A stretch of DNA of 14,528 nt, taken from the NCBI GenBank assembly GCA_964602115.1, contig CAZRQN010000070.1:1-14528 (forward strand), in the 5' to 3' direction. The notes beneath the pieces are model-generated. The model worked only from the letters and a program-made list of their open reading frames with translations. It did not search any database and was not told the origin of the DNA. Made by a program: the position numbers and the translations under genes. The stretch's first letter is position 1. Every line of letters starts with the position of its first letter. This stretch comes from JANOGU01 sp964602115. GTDB lineage: Bacteria > Pseudomonadota > Alphaproteobacteria > Rhodobacterales > Rhodobacteraceae. Of this stretch, positions 1-6,176 are shown piece after piece.

Positions 1-165
1 GTGCTACTCCCCGCCCCCCTCCTGCGGCAGCGCGGCGGGCGAGCGCCCCCGCCCCTGGGCGGGGTCGAGCCCGCCGCTCCTCCCCCCAACCGGCGGAGCG
101 GCCCACTTCGGGCCGCGACAGAGGGCGGGAGGGGGCGGGCCTGGGAGGGGCGGTTGTCCGATGGC
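1..165. other. GC-rich non-coding flank with overlapping hairpins
   Basis: I see no convincing gene here. The stretch is very rich in C and G and contains several short inverted repeats: CCCCGCCC/GGGCGGGG at 47-54 and 57-64, GCCGCTCC/GGAGCGGC at 73-80 and 95-102, and GCGGCCC/GGGCCGC at 98-104 and 110-116. The last two share bases and could form only one at a time. No T-run follows any stem on either strand, so none is a textbook intrinsic terminator. It lies downstream of the leftward dehydrogenase operon and may contribute to ending that transcript. Confidence 0.5.
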
Positions 166-196
166 TGATCCCGGGGGCGCGCCCGACCCGGGATCA
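166..196 (-). terminator. Hairpin at the end of the leftward dehydrogenase operon
   Basis: A perfect 10-bp inverted repeat, TGATCCCGGG at 166-175 and CCCGGGATCA at 187-196, is separated by 11 bases that are themselves nearly self-complementary. The stop codon of the leftward gene lies inside the stem (TGA is the reverse complement of 194-196). There is no T-run downstream on the minus strand, so it may be a Rho-assisted or 3'-end-stabilising structure rather than a classical intrinsic terminator. Confidence 0.35.
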
Positions 197-1357
197 GGCG
201 TGGCGGAACATCGGCGGGCGGGCGTCCACCCAGCTGCCGCCGCCATGGCCGGACTCCACCACGGCAGCGACGGCGGCCATCGAGCGCAGGCCATCCTCGG
301 CCTTGGGATACTGGTCGGCCACCGGATCGACGGGCCTGCCTGCCGCGAGCGCCTCGATGGCATCCGCGAGATCGCGGTAGATATTGGCGAAGGCCAGCGG
401 CATGCCCTCGGCATGGCCGACCGTCACCCGGCTGGCCCGGTCGGCCTCGGGGGAAAGCCCGCCCTCGCCGCGCTCGATCACCTGAAGGCGGCCTCCGAGC
501 GGCATCCAGTGGAGCTGGTTCGGCTGTTCCTGCGCCCAGCGCAGGCCGCCCTTCTCGCCGAAGACCTGCAGGGTCAACCCGTGCTGCCGGCCGATGGCGA
601 CGGAAGAGGTCCACAGCCGCCCCACCGCGCCGCCGCTCATGCGGAAGTTCACCATCGCGTCGTCTTCCAGCCGGCGTGTCGGGATGGTGGAGACGATGTC
701 GGCCGAAAGGCGGTCCACCTGCTGGCCGGTGACATAGCTCGCCATGTGCAGCGCATGGATGCCGCAGTCGGCGAACTGGGCGGAGATGCCGGCCTGGGCC
801 GGGTCGTAGCGCCAGCGGACGCGGGGATTGTCGGCGGCGGCGGCATCGGCGTGGTGGCCATGGGCAAACTCGGCCACCACGACGCGGATCCGGCCGAGAT
901 CGCCCCGTGCGACCATCGCCCGCATGTGCCGCACCAGCGCGTAGCCGGAATAGCCGTAGTTGACGGCGCAGATCCGCCCCGTGTCGCGCGCCAGGCGCAC
1001 GATCTCCTCGCCTTCCGCCACGGTCACGGTCATCGGCTTCTCGCACAGGACGTGGAAACCGGCGGACAGGAAGGCGCGGGCAATCTCGAAATGGGTGGAA
1101 TTGGGCGTGGCGATGGTGACGAGGTCCACCTGGTCCGGACGCCGGCGTTCGCCCTCCAGCATCTCGCGCCAGTCGCCATAGCTGCGCTCCGCCGCCAGGC
1201 CGAGGCTGACGCCAAAGGCGCGGCCCGCCTCCGGCCGGTGGTCGAGCGCGCCTGCGGTGAAGGCGAAACGCCCGTCAACGGCGGCGCTGATCCGGTGCGC
1301 GGGTCCGATCTGGCTGCCTTCGCCGCCGCCGATCAGTCCCCAGGACAGTTTTGGCAT
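194..1357 (-). CDS. Gfo/Idh/MocA-family NAD(P)-dependent oxidoreductase (sugar/inositol dehydrogenase-like)
   Basis: The predicted 387-residue cytoplasmic enzyme oxidises or reduces a sugar or cyclitol hydroxyl using NAD(P). The N-terminal Rossmann fold shows WGLIGGGEGSQ at about 6-16, the family's EKP motif is at 106-108 (catalytic lysine 107), and D197 and H201 in the DCGIH stretch are the usual active-site pair. The start is taken as the ATG at 1357, which has GAGG six bases upstream; an in-frame TTG at 1369 would lie inside the upstream gene and use the Shine-Dalgarno sequence as coding. It is last in a three-gene leftward operon, 8 bases after an IolE-like gene. The GGGEGSQIGPAHR type of N-terminus marks a subgroup distinct from the other dehydrogenase in this operon (2256-3374). 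Context suggests an inositol isomer or related sugar as substrate; the exact substrate cannot be read from sequence. Confidence 0.85.
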   Translation of the reverse strand: MPKLSWGLIGGGEGSQIGPAHRISAAVDGRFAFTAGALDHRPEAGRAFGVSLGLAAERSYGDWREMLEGERRRPDQVDLVTIATPNSTHFEIARAFLSAGFHVLCEKPMTVTVAEGEEIVRLARDTGRICAVNYGYSGYALVRHMRAMVARGDLGRIRVVVAEFAHGHHADAAAADNPRVRWRYDPAQAGISAQFADCGIHALHMASYVTGQQVDRLSADIVSTIPTRRLEDDAMVNFRMSGGAVGRLWTSSVAIGRQHGLTLQVFGEKGGLRWAQEQPNQLHWMPLGGRLQVIERGEGGLSPEADRASRVTVGHAEGMPLAFANIYRDLADAIEALAAGRPVDPVADQYPKAEDGLRSMAAVAAVVESGHGGGSWVDARPPMFRHA

Positions 1358-1365
1358 GTAGATCC

Positions 1366-2259
1366 TCAATCAAATCCGATGGCGTGGAGATAGGCCCGGT
1401 TGGCCGCCGCGTCGTCGCGGGGGCTGAGGGCGAGCGCGGGATCGCAATCCTGCTCCACCGTGCACCAGCCGGAGTATCCTGCCTCGTCCAGCAGGCGGCG
1501 GACGGCGGCGAAATCGACATCGCCCCGGCCGAGATTGCAGAAGATGCCCTGGCCGCAGGCCTCGTAGAAACCGGTACGCGCGGCGACGGCGCGTGCCTTC
1601 ACCGCCGGGTCGATGTCCTTGAAATGGAGATAGGCCACCCGTCCCATGTGCCGGCGCAAGAAGGCCACGGGATCGTAACCGGCATAGGAGTGGTGGCCGG
1701 TATCGAAGCAGATCTTCAGGACGCTGTCGCTTACCTCGTCGAGCAGGCGTTCCAGCTCGGGCTCGAAATCGACGAAACCGGCGGCATGGGCGTGGATCGA
1801 GGGGATGAGCCCATGGTCCTCGGCGCCCATGCGGGCGATCTCGGCGATGCGGTCGCGGAAGCCCGCCCATTCGGCGGCGTCCATCTGCACCGCCTCGGCG
1901 GCGCGGCCGGCGGTGGGGGCGCGGCGGGGCGAGATGGAATCGATCAGCACGAAATGCCGCGCGCCATGCGCCTGCAGGGCGCGGGCGGTGCGGCGCGCCG
2001 CATCGCGCAGATCCTCCCAGGCGGAGGGGTCGTGGAAGGGGCGGAAGACCACGCCGCCGACCAGGGTGAGGCCGTGGCGCGCCAGCGCATCGGACAGCCG
2101 GGCCGGGTCTTCCGGCATGTAGCCGATCGGGCCTAGTTCGATCCCCCGATAGCCGGCCTCCGAACAGTCGCGCAGCACCGCCTCCCAGGGCGGGTTTCGC
2201 GGGTCGCCGGCGAATTCGACACCCCAGGAGCAGGGGGCATTGGCGATGCGGATGCTCAT
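1366..2259 (-). CDS. IolE-like TIM-barrel sugar isomerase/inosose dehydratase family protein
   Basis: This 297-residue protein belongs to the xylose-isomerase-like TIM-barrel family (AP endonuclease 2 fold) that includes IolE (2-keto-myo-inositol dehydratase), IolI and hydroxypyruvate isomerases. It starts with the typical IRIANAPCSWGV strand. Candidate metal ligands are D186 in CFDTGHH, H212 in LHFKD and E269 in WCTVEQD. The C-terminal stretch GRGDVDF...GYSGWCTVEQDCDP resembles the equivalent IolE region closely. The ATG overlaps the stop of the upstream dehydrogenase by four bases (ATGA), indicating translational coupling. With iolB and iolC across the control region, an inosose dehydratase or inosose isomerase role is the best guess. 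A beta-eliminating lyase acting on a keto-sugar made by one of the flanking dehydrogenases is an alternative. The family is certain, the substrate is not. Confidence 0.8.
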   Translation of the reverse strand: MSIRIANAPCSWGVEFAGDPRNPPWEAVLRDCSEAGYRGIELGPIGYMPEDPARLSDALARHGLTLVGGVVFRPFHDPSAWEDLRDAARRTARALQAHGARHFVLIDSISPRRAPTAGRAAEAVQMDAAEWAGFRDRIAEIARMGAEDHGLIPSIHAHAAGFVDFEPELERLLDEVSDSVLKICFDTGHHSYAGYDPVAFLRRHMGRVAYLHFKDIDPAVKARAVAARTGFYEACGQGIFCNLGRGDVDFAAVRRLLDEAGYSGWCTVEQDCDPALALSPRDDAAANRAYLHAIGFD

Positions 2260-3374
2260 GGCGCGCCACCGACCGCGACCGTACCGCCGCCGGCGGCCGA
2301 TCTTGCGGCGGCATCGACCACTTCCCAGACTGCCAGCCCGTCGCGGAAGGTGGGATAGACCGGCCGGCGCTGGTGGATCGCCTGCAGGAAATCCCGCGCC
2401 TCGATGATGATCTGGTCCTGATATCCGGTGCCGTGGCCGGGGCCGAGGCAGAAGGCCCGGTAGTCGGGATGGGCGGGGCCGGTCAGGATCTTGCGGAAGC
2501 CGCGCTCGGCCTCCGGGCCTTCGGCGCGGTAGAGCCAGAGGGCGTTCTGGTCCTCCTGGTCGAAGCGGATCGCGCCTGCGCTGCCATGGATTTCATAGGC
2601 ATAGCCCATCTTCCGTCCGGTGGCGACGCGGCTGAAATAGAGATGCCCCATTGCCCCGCCGGCGAAGCGGCAAGTGATCTGGGCATGGTCGTCGTTGGTC
2701 ACGGGTTCAGGGCCCGAGGGTCCGCTGCGGGTGGCATGCACGGTCTCCACCATGGCCGACAGCGCGGCGATCGGGCCCATCAGCGCCAGCGCGCAGTTGA
2801 TCATGTGCGGGGCGAGATCGCCGAGGACGCCGTTGGCCATGCCCCGTGTGCGCCAGGTCGCGGCAAGCGCCGGATCGGCGAGGAAATCCTCGGTATGCTC
2901 GCCGCGAAACCAGACCACCCGGCCGATTGCGCCCTCGGCAAGCAGGCGGCGGACGAACTGGGTGGCCGGGGTGCGCAGGTAGTTGAACCCCACCATATGG
3001 ACCACGCCCGCCGCCTCGGCCGCCGCGACCATGGCGCGGGCCGCCTCCAGCGAAGCGCCGAGCGGTTTTTCGCAGAAGACCGGCTTGCCCAGCGCAAAGG
3101 CCGCCCCGGCGATGGCGCGGTGGGTTTCCTGCGGGCTGGCGATCACCACCGCCTCGACCAGGGGATCGGCGACCAGCTCCTGCCAGTCGCGGGCGGCGCG
3201 GCGAAAGCCGAAGGCGCGGGCATGGCGCGCGGCCGAGCCGGGCGAGGTGGCGGCCACCATCTCCAGCCGGGGTCGCAGCGCGGTGTCGAAGACCGCACCG
3301 ACCGCCGAATAGGCCACGGCATGGGCCTTGCCCATATAACCGCCGCCGACGATGCCAATTCCGATTTCCGGCAT
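2256..3374 (-). CDS. Gfo/Idh/MocA-family NAD(P)-dependent oxidoreductase, first gene of leftward operon
   Basis: A predicted 372-residue dehydrogenase with Rossmann motif GIVGGGYMGKAH at about 7-18, EKP at 102-104 (catalytic lysine 103), and D186/H190 in the GDLAPH stretch as the likely substrate-binding and proton-relay residues. I chose the ATG at 3374 because the Rossmann strand begins at once after it; an in-frame TTG at 3404 would add ten residues and would start inside the operator. It overlaps the next gene by four bases. It differs clearly from the dehydrogenase at 194-1357, so the operon encodes two non-redundant oxidoreductases around one TIM-barrel enzyme. Likely roles are inositol-isomer dehydrogenase or inosose/keto-sugar reductase. 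Expression is probably controlled by the LacI-type operator just upstream. Confidence 0.85.
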   Translation of the reverse strand: MPEIGIGIVGGGYMGKAHAVAYSAVGAVFDTALRPRLEMVAATSPGSAARHARAFGFRRAARDWQELVADPLVEAVVIASPQETHRAIAGAAFALGKPVFCEKPLGASLEAARAMVAAAEAAGVVHMVGFNYLRTPATQFVRRLLAEGAIGRVVWFRGEHTEDFLADPALAATWRTRGMANGVLGDLAPHMINCALALMGPIAALSAMVETVHATRSGPSGPEPVTNDDHAQITCRFAGGAMGHLYFSRVATGRKMGYAYEIHGSAGAIRFDQEDQNALWLYRAEGPEAERGFRKILTGPAHPDYRAFCLGPGHGTGYQDQIIIEARDFLQAIHQRRPVYPTFRDGLAVWEVVDAAARSAAGGGTVAVGGAP

Positions 3375-3398
3375 CCGTCCCAGATCCGCCACAGCCGA

Positions 3399-3414
3399 TT
3401 GCAACCGCTTGCAA
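3399..3414. promoter_or_regulatory. LacI-family-type operator in the iol divergent promoter region
   Basis: TTGCAACCGCTTGCAA is a 16-base palindrome with identical TTGCAA arms. It differs at one base from the symmetric form TTGCAACCGGTTGCAA, whose AACCGGTT core is typical of LacI/GalR-family operators. It lies between the divergent dehydrogenase and iolC operons and overlaps the predicted -35 box of the rightward promoter and the predicted start site of the leftward one, so a bound repressor could silence both. A further half-site, TGCAAC, occurs at 3441-3446. No LacI-family gene is in this window. Confidence 0.75.
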
Positions 3415-3426
3415 CATGACTATTCT
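3399..3426 (+). promoter_or_regulatory. Predicted promoter for iolC-iolB-aldolase operon
   Basis: A -35-like TTGCAA at 3399-3404 is separated by 16 bases from a -10-like TATTCT at 3421-3426. Transcription would start near 3433, about 40 bases before the iolC start codon. The -35 box is one arm of the palindromic operator. This is pattern-based inference only. Confidence 0.45.
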
Positions 3427-3445
3427 GCCCGGGATTGACCTGCAA
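3417..3445 (-). promoter_or_regulatory. Predicted promoter for the leftward dehydrogenase operon
   Basis: On the minus strand TTGCAG (complement of 3440-3445) and TAGTCA (complement of 3417-3422) are spaced by exactly 17 bases. The same pattern, TTGCAG-17-TAGACA, precedes the tRNA gene in this window, which supports the reading. Transcription would start near 3410, inside the palindromic operator. Confidence 0.45.
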
Positions 3446-3474
3446 CGGCAATAGTGACGGAGGCGCTGCGACCG

Positions 3475-4485
3475 ATGGCGGAACTCGCGCGGTTGGGAGG
3501 GGGCCGGTTCCTCGTGCTGGGGCGCGCAGGAATGGATCTCTATGCCGATCCGCCACAGACGCGGATCGCCCAGGCGCGCAGCTTTGCCGCCCATCTCGGC
3601 GGCTCGGCGGCCAATATCGCGGTGGCGCTGGCGCGGCAGGGGATGCGGGCCGGCCTGCTCGGCTGCCTGTCGGACGATCCGGTGGGTGATTTCTGCCGCG
3701 CCGAGCTGGCCCGCTACGGTGTCGATCAGCGCCATGTCGGGCGGTCGAGGCCCGGAACCCGCACCTCGCTGGCGGTGGTCGAGACGCGCCCGGTCGATTG
3801 CGCCAGCGTGATCTACCGCAACGGGGCGGCGGACTTCGATCTGTCGCCCGCCGATGTGAGGGCGGTGGACTTTTCCGGGGTTGATGCGCTGGTGATCACC
3901 GGAACCGCGCTGGCGGAAGAGGGTTCGCGCCGCGCGGTCCACGAGGCGCTGAGTTCGGCGCAGAATGCGGGCACGGTCTGCGTGCTGGACGTGGATTTCC
4001 GCCCCTATTCCTGGGTCACGCGCGAGGAAGCGCGGCACGAGAGCCTGCGGGCGGCGCATCGCTGCGACATCGTCGTCGGCAACGACGAGGAGTTCGCGCT
4101 TCTGGCAGGCAGTCCGGAGGCGGGGCAGGGGCTGGCGCAGGCGCTGGCCGCGCGCGGCGCGGTGGCGATCTACAAGATGGGGGCGAGGGGCGCGCTGACC
4201 TTTGCCGAGGGGCGGCGGATCGAGACCGGCATCTACCGGACACCGGCACTGAAGCCGACCGGGGCCGGAGACGCCTTTCTCGGCGGCGTCCTGGCCGGTC
4301 TGGCGCAGGGCCGGCCGATCAGGGAGGCGGTCCTGCGCGGCTCGGCAGCGGCGGCGATCGTGGTTTCGCGGATCGGCTGCGCCCCGGCCTGCCCGAGCGC
4401 AGAGGAGATGGAGGCTTTCCTGGCCGCGCAACCCGAACCCGAACCCGAGGCCGAAGGGGCCGAAGATGCACATTCCGCCGCATGA
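3475..4485 (+). CDS. iolC: 5-dehydro-2-deoxygluconokinase, short form (PfkB family)
   Basis: This cytoplasmic kinase should phosphorylate 5-dehydro-2-deoxy-D-gluconate to its 6-phosphate with ATP, the committed step of myo-inositol breakdown. The 336-residue protein is a PfkB/ribokinase member: GRAGMDLYA at 16-24 is characteristic of IolC, GGSAAN is at 42-47, DVDFRPYSW at 172-180, KMGARGA at 234-240 and the ATP-site signature TGAGDAF at 262-268 with catalytic D266. The ATG at 3475 is chosen because GGAGG lies at 3459-3463; a GTG at 3454 in frame has no good ribosome site. Many Gram-negative IolC proteins carry an extra C-terminal DUF2090 aldolase domain; here the kinase stops after an acidic proline-glutamate tail, and a separate aldolase gene follows. 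It overlaps iolB by 20 bases. Confidence 0.88.
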   Translation: MAELARLGGGRFLVLGRAGMDLYADPPQTRIAQARSFAAHLGGSAANIAVALARQGMRAGLLGCLSDDPVGDFCRAELARYGVDQRHVGRSRPGTRTSLAVVETRPVDCASVIYRNGAADFDLSPADVRAVDFSGVDALVITGTALAEEGSRRAVHEALSSAQNAGTVCVLDVDFRPYSWVTREEARHESLRAAHRCDIVVGNDEEFALLAGSPEAGQGLAQALAARGAVAIYKMGARGALTFAEGRRIETGIYRTPALKPTGAGDAFLGGVLAGLAQGRPIREAVLRGSAAAAIVVSRIGCAPACPSAEEMEAFLAAQPEPEPEAEGAEDAHSAA

Positions 4486-5308
4486 CAATGCCAACCGCCC
4501 GATCGTCGGCGCCGATCATCCGCTGGTGCCGCTCAACTACTTCAACATCCTCCGCCTGGCGAAGGACGAGAGCTTCGACCATGCGGTGCAAGGCTACGAG
4601 ACCTGCGTAGTGCCGGCGACCGGCCGGGTGCGGGTGGAGGTCGGCGGCCAGCGCCACGAGGATCTGGGCGGGCGGGGCAGGGATGTCTGGGACGGGGAGC
4701 CCGAGGGCGTCTATGTGCCGACCGGCATGGCGGCCAGGATCACCTGTCTGAGCGACAGGGCGGAGGTCTTTGTCGCCGGCGCGCGTTTCACCGAGGTGCT
4801 GGAGCCCTTTGCCGTGCGGGCGGACGAGATCGACATGGTCCAGTACGGGTCGGACGAGACCAAGACCCACCGCAAGATCAAGCACATCCTCGGGGCGAAG
4901 CAGCACGGAAGGGTCGGGCGGCTGCTGGTCAGCGAGCTGTTCACCGTCGGTGCCGGGGGCTGGTCGGGGTTTCCCAGCCACAAGCACGACACCGACCGCC
5001 CGCCGGTCGAGACCCGGCATGACGAGACCTACAATTTCCGCTTCCGTCCGCCGCATGGCTCGGGCCTGCAGATGCTCCAGCGCCTGGAGAACGCCCCGGG
5101 GGAGGCGTTTCATGTCATGAACGGCTCCACGGTGCTGATCGACCGGGGCTATCATCCCTGCTGCGTGCTGCCGGGCTATGAGATGTATTACTTCACCATT
5201 CTCGGCGGGCTCAGCCAGCGCGGGCTGCGCCAGTATTTCCAGCCCGCCCATGCCGACCAGCTGCAGACGATCCCGGGGATCATGGACATGGTGGCCAAGT
5301 TCCGATGA
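4466..5308 (+). CDS. iolB: 5-deoxy-glucuronate isomerase
   Basis: A 280-residue bicupin of the KduI/IolB family, the usual length for IolB. It isomerises 5-deoxy-glucuronate to 5-dehydro-2-deoxy-gluconate, the substrate of the adjacent kinase. The metal-binding cupin motif is visible as H172 and H174 in PSHKHD, E187 in the HDETY stretch and H230 in GYHPCC. The C-terminal half (YYFTILGG, about 241-248, and PGIMDMVAKFR) is typical of the family. It starts inside the last 20 bases of iolC, with a GAAG/AAGGGG stretch just upstream of the ATG, and its stop overlaps the aldolase start by four bases, so the three genes are translationally coupled. Its normal substrate is made by IolD, which is not encoded in this window. 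Confidence 0.92.
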   Translation: MHIPPHDNANRPIVGADHPLVPLNYFNILRLAKDESFDHAVQGYETCVVPATGRVRVEVGGQRHEDLGGRGRDVWDGEPEGVYVPTGMAARITCLSDRAEVFVAGARFTEVLEPFAVRADEIDMVQYGSDETKTHRKIKHILGAKQHGRVGRLLVSELFTVGAGGWSGFPSHKHDTDRPPVETRHDETYNFRFRPPHGSGLQMLQRLENAPGEAFHVMNGSTVLIDRGYHPCCVLPGYEMYYFTILGGLSQRGLRQYFQPAHADQLQTIPGIMDMVAKFR

Positions 5309-6150
5309 CCCGCGCGTCGCTTGCCGAGGTGCTCGGACCGGCGCTGCGCGATGGCTATGCGGTGCCCGGGCTCGTCTGCCTCGGCTGGGAGGATGCCCGG
5401 GCCTACGCTCTGGCGGCGGCCGACGAGGCGGCGCCGGTCATCCTGCAGGTCGGGCCGGGGGCGCGGAGGCACATGCCGCTGGCGGTCTGGGGGGCGATGC
5501 TGCGGGACCTGGCCGACGGATGCCCGGGGCCGGTGGTGCTGCATCTCGATCACGGCAGATCTGCGGAAGAGATCGAGCTGGCCCTGCGCGAGGGCTTCAC
5601 TTCGGTGATGTTCGACGGCTCCGAGCTGCCCTTTGGCGAAAATGTCCGGCTGACGGCGCGGATGGCCGGCCTCGCCCATGCCGCCGGCGCCTCCTGCGAG
5701 GGCGAGTTGGGGGTCGTGGGCTATGCCGGGGGCACCGCCTCTGCCACGACCGATCCCGGCGCAGCCGCGCGCTTCGCCTTGGAGACGCAGGTGGACGCGC
5801 TGGCGGTTTCGGTGGGCAACACCCATCTGATGCAGGCGCCCGGCGCCGGGCTGGACGAGGCGGCGCTTGCCGCCATCGGCGATGCGACCGGGCACCGGTT
5901 GCCGCTGGTCATCCATGGCGGCTCGGGCGTGCCGGAGGCGCAGCGGGCGCGGCTGGCGCGGCAGACGGCGGTGTGCAAGTTCAACATCGGCACCGAACTG
6001 CGCCAGGGCTTCGGCGCGGCCCTGCGCCAGGCGCTTGCCGCCGATCCCGGCGGTTTCGACCGGATCGAGATCCTGCGCGCCACCGAGGCGCCGCTGCGGG
6101 CGCGGGCCAGGCAGATCATCCGCGCCCTCGGCGCCTCCGGGCGGGCCTGA
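5305..6150 (+). CDS. iolJ: Class II aldolase, probable 6-phospho-5-dehydro-2-deoxy-D-gluconate aldolase
   Basis: A 281-residue zinc-dependent class II aldolase of the fructose-bisphosphate/tagatose-bisphosphate (FbaA/GatY/IolJ) family. Visible active-site residues are D82 and H83 in HLDHG, E134 in EGELG, H174 in GNTHL and H204 in HGGSG; KFNIGT at 225-230 is the phosphate-binding loop strand. As the last gene of iolC-iolB-aldolase it most likely cleaves the phosphorylated kinase product to dihydroxyacetone phosphate and malonic semialdehyde. Position 173-175 reads THL where fructose-bisphosphate aldolases usually have SHG, a small deviation next to the zinc ligand that may reflect substrate. 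The gene symbol is inferred from context; fructose- or tagatose-bisphosphate specificity cannot be excluded from sequence alone. Confidence 0.8.
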   Translation: MTRASLAEVLGPALRDGYAVPGLVCLGWEDARAYALAAADEAAPVILQVGPGARRHMPLAVWGAMLRDLADGCPGPVVLHLDHGRSAEEIELALREGFTSVMFDGSELPFGENVRLTARMAGLAHAAGASCEGELGVVGYAGGTASATTDPGAAARFALETQVDALAVSVGNTHLMQAPGAGLDEAALAAIGDATGHRLPLVIHGGSGVPEAQRARLARQTAVCKFNIGTELRQGFGAALRQALAADPGGFDRIEILRATEAPLRARARQIIRALGASGRA

Positions 6151-6157
6151 AGCAGGG

Positions 6158-6169
6158 TCCGGCGCCGGA
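6158..6169. other. Short palindrome between two convergent operons
   Basis: TCCGGCGCCGGA is a perfect 12-base palindrome in the 26-base gap between the rightward aldolase and the leftward HisD-like gene. It could act as a small bidirectional stop, but the stem is only four pairs once a loop is allowed, and no T-run flanks it. Confidence 0.25.
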
Positions 6170-6176
6170 TCGCGGC

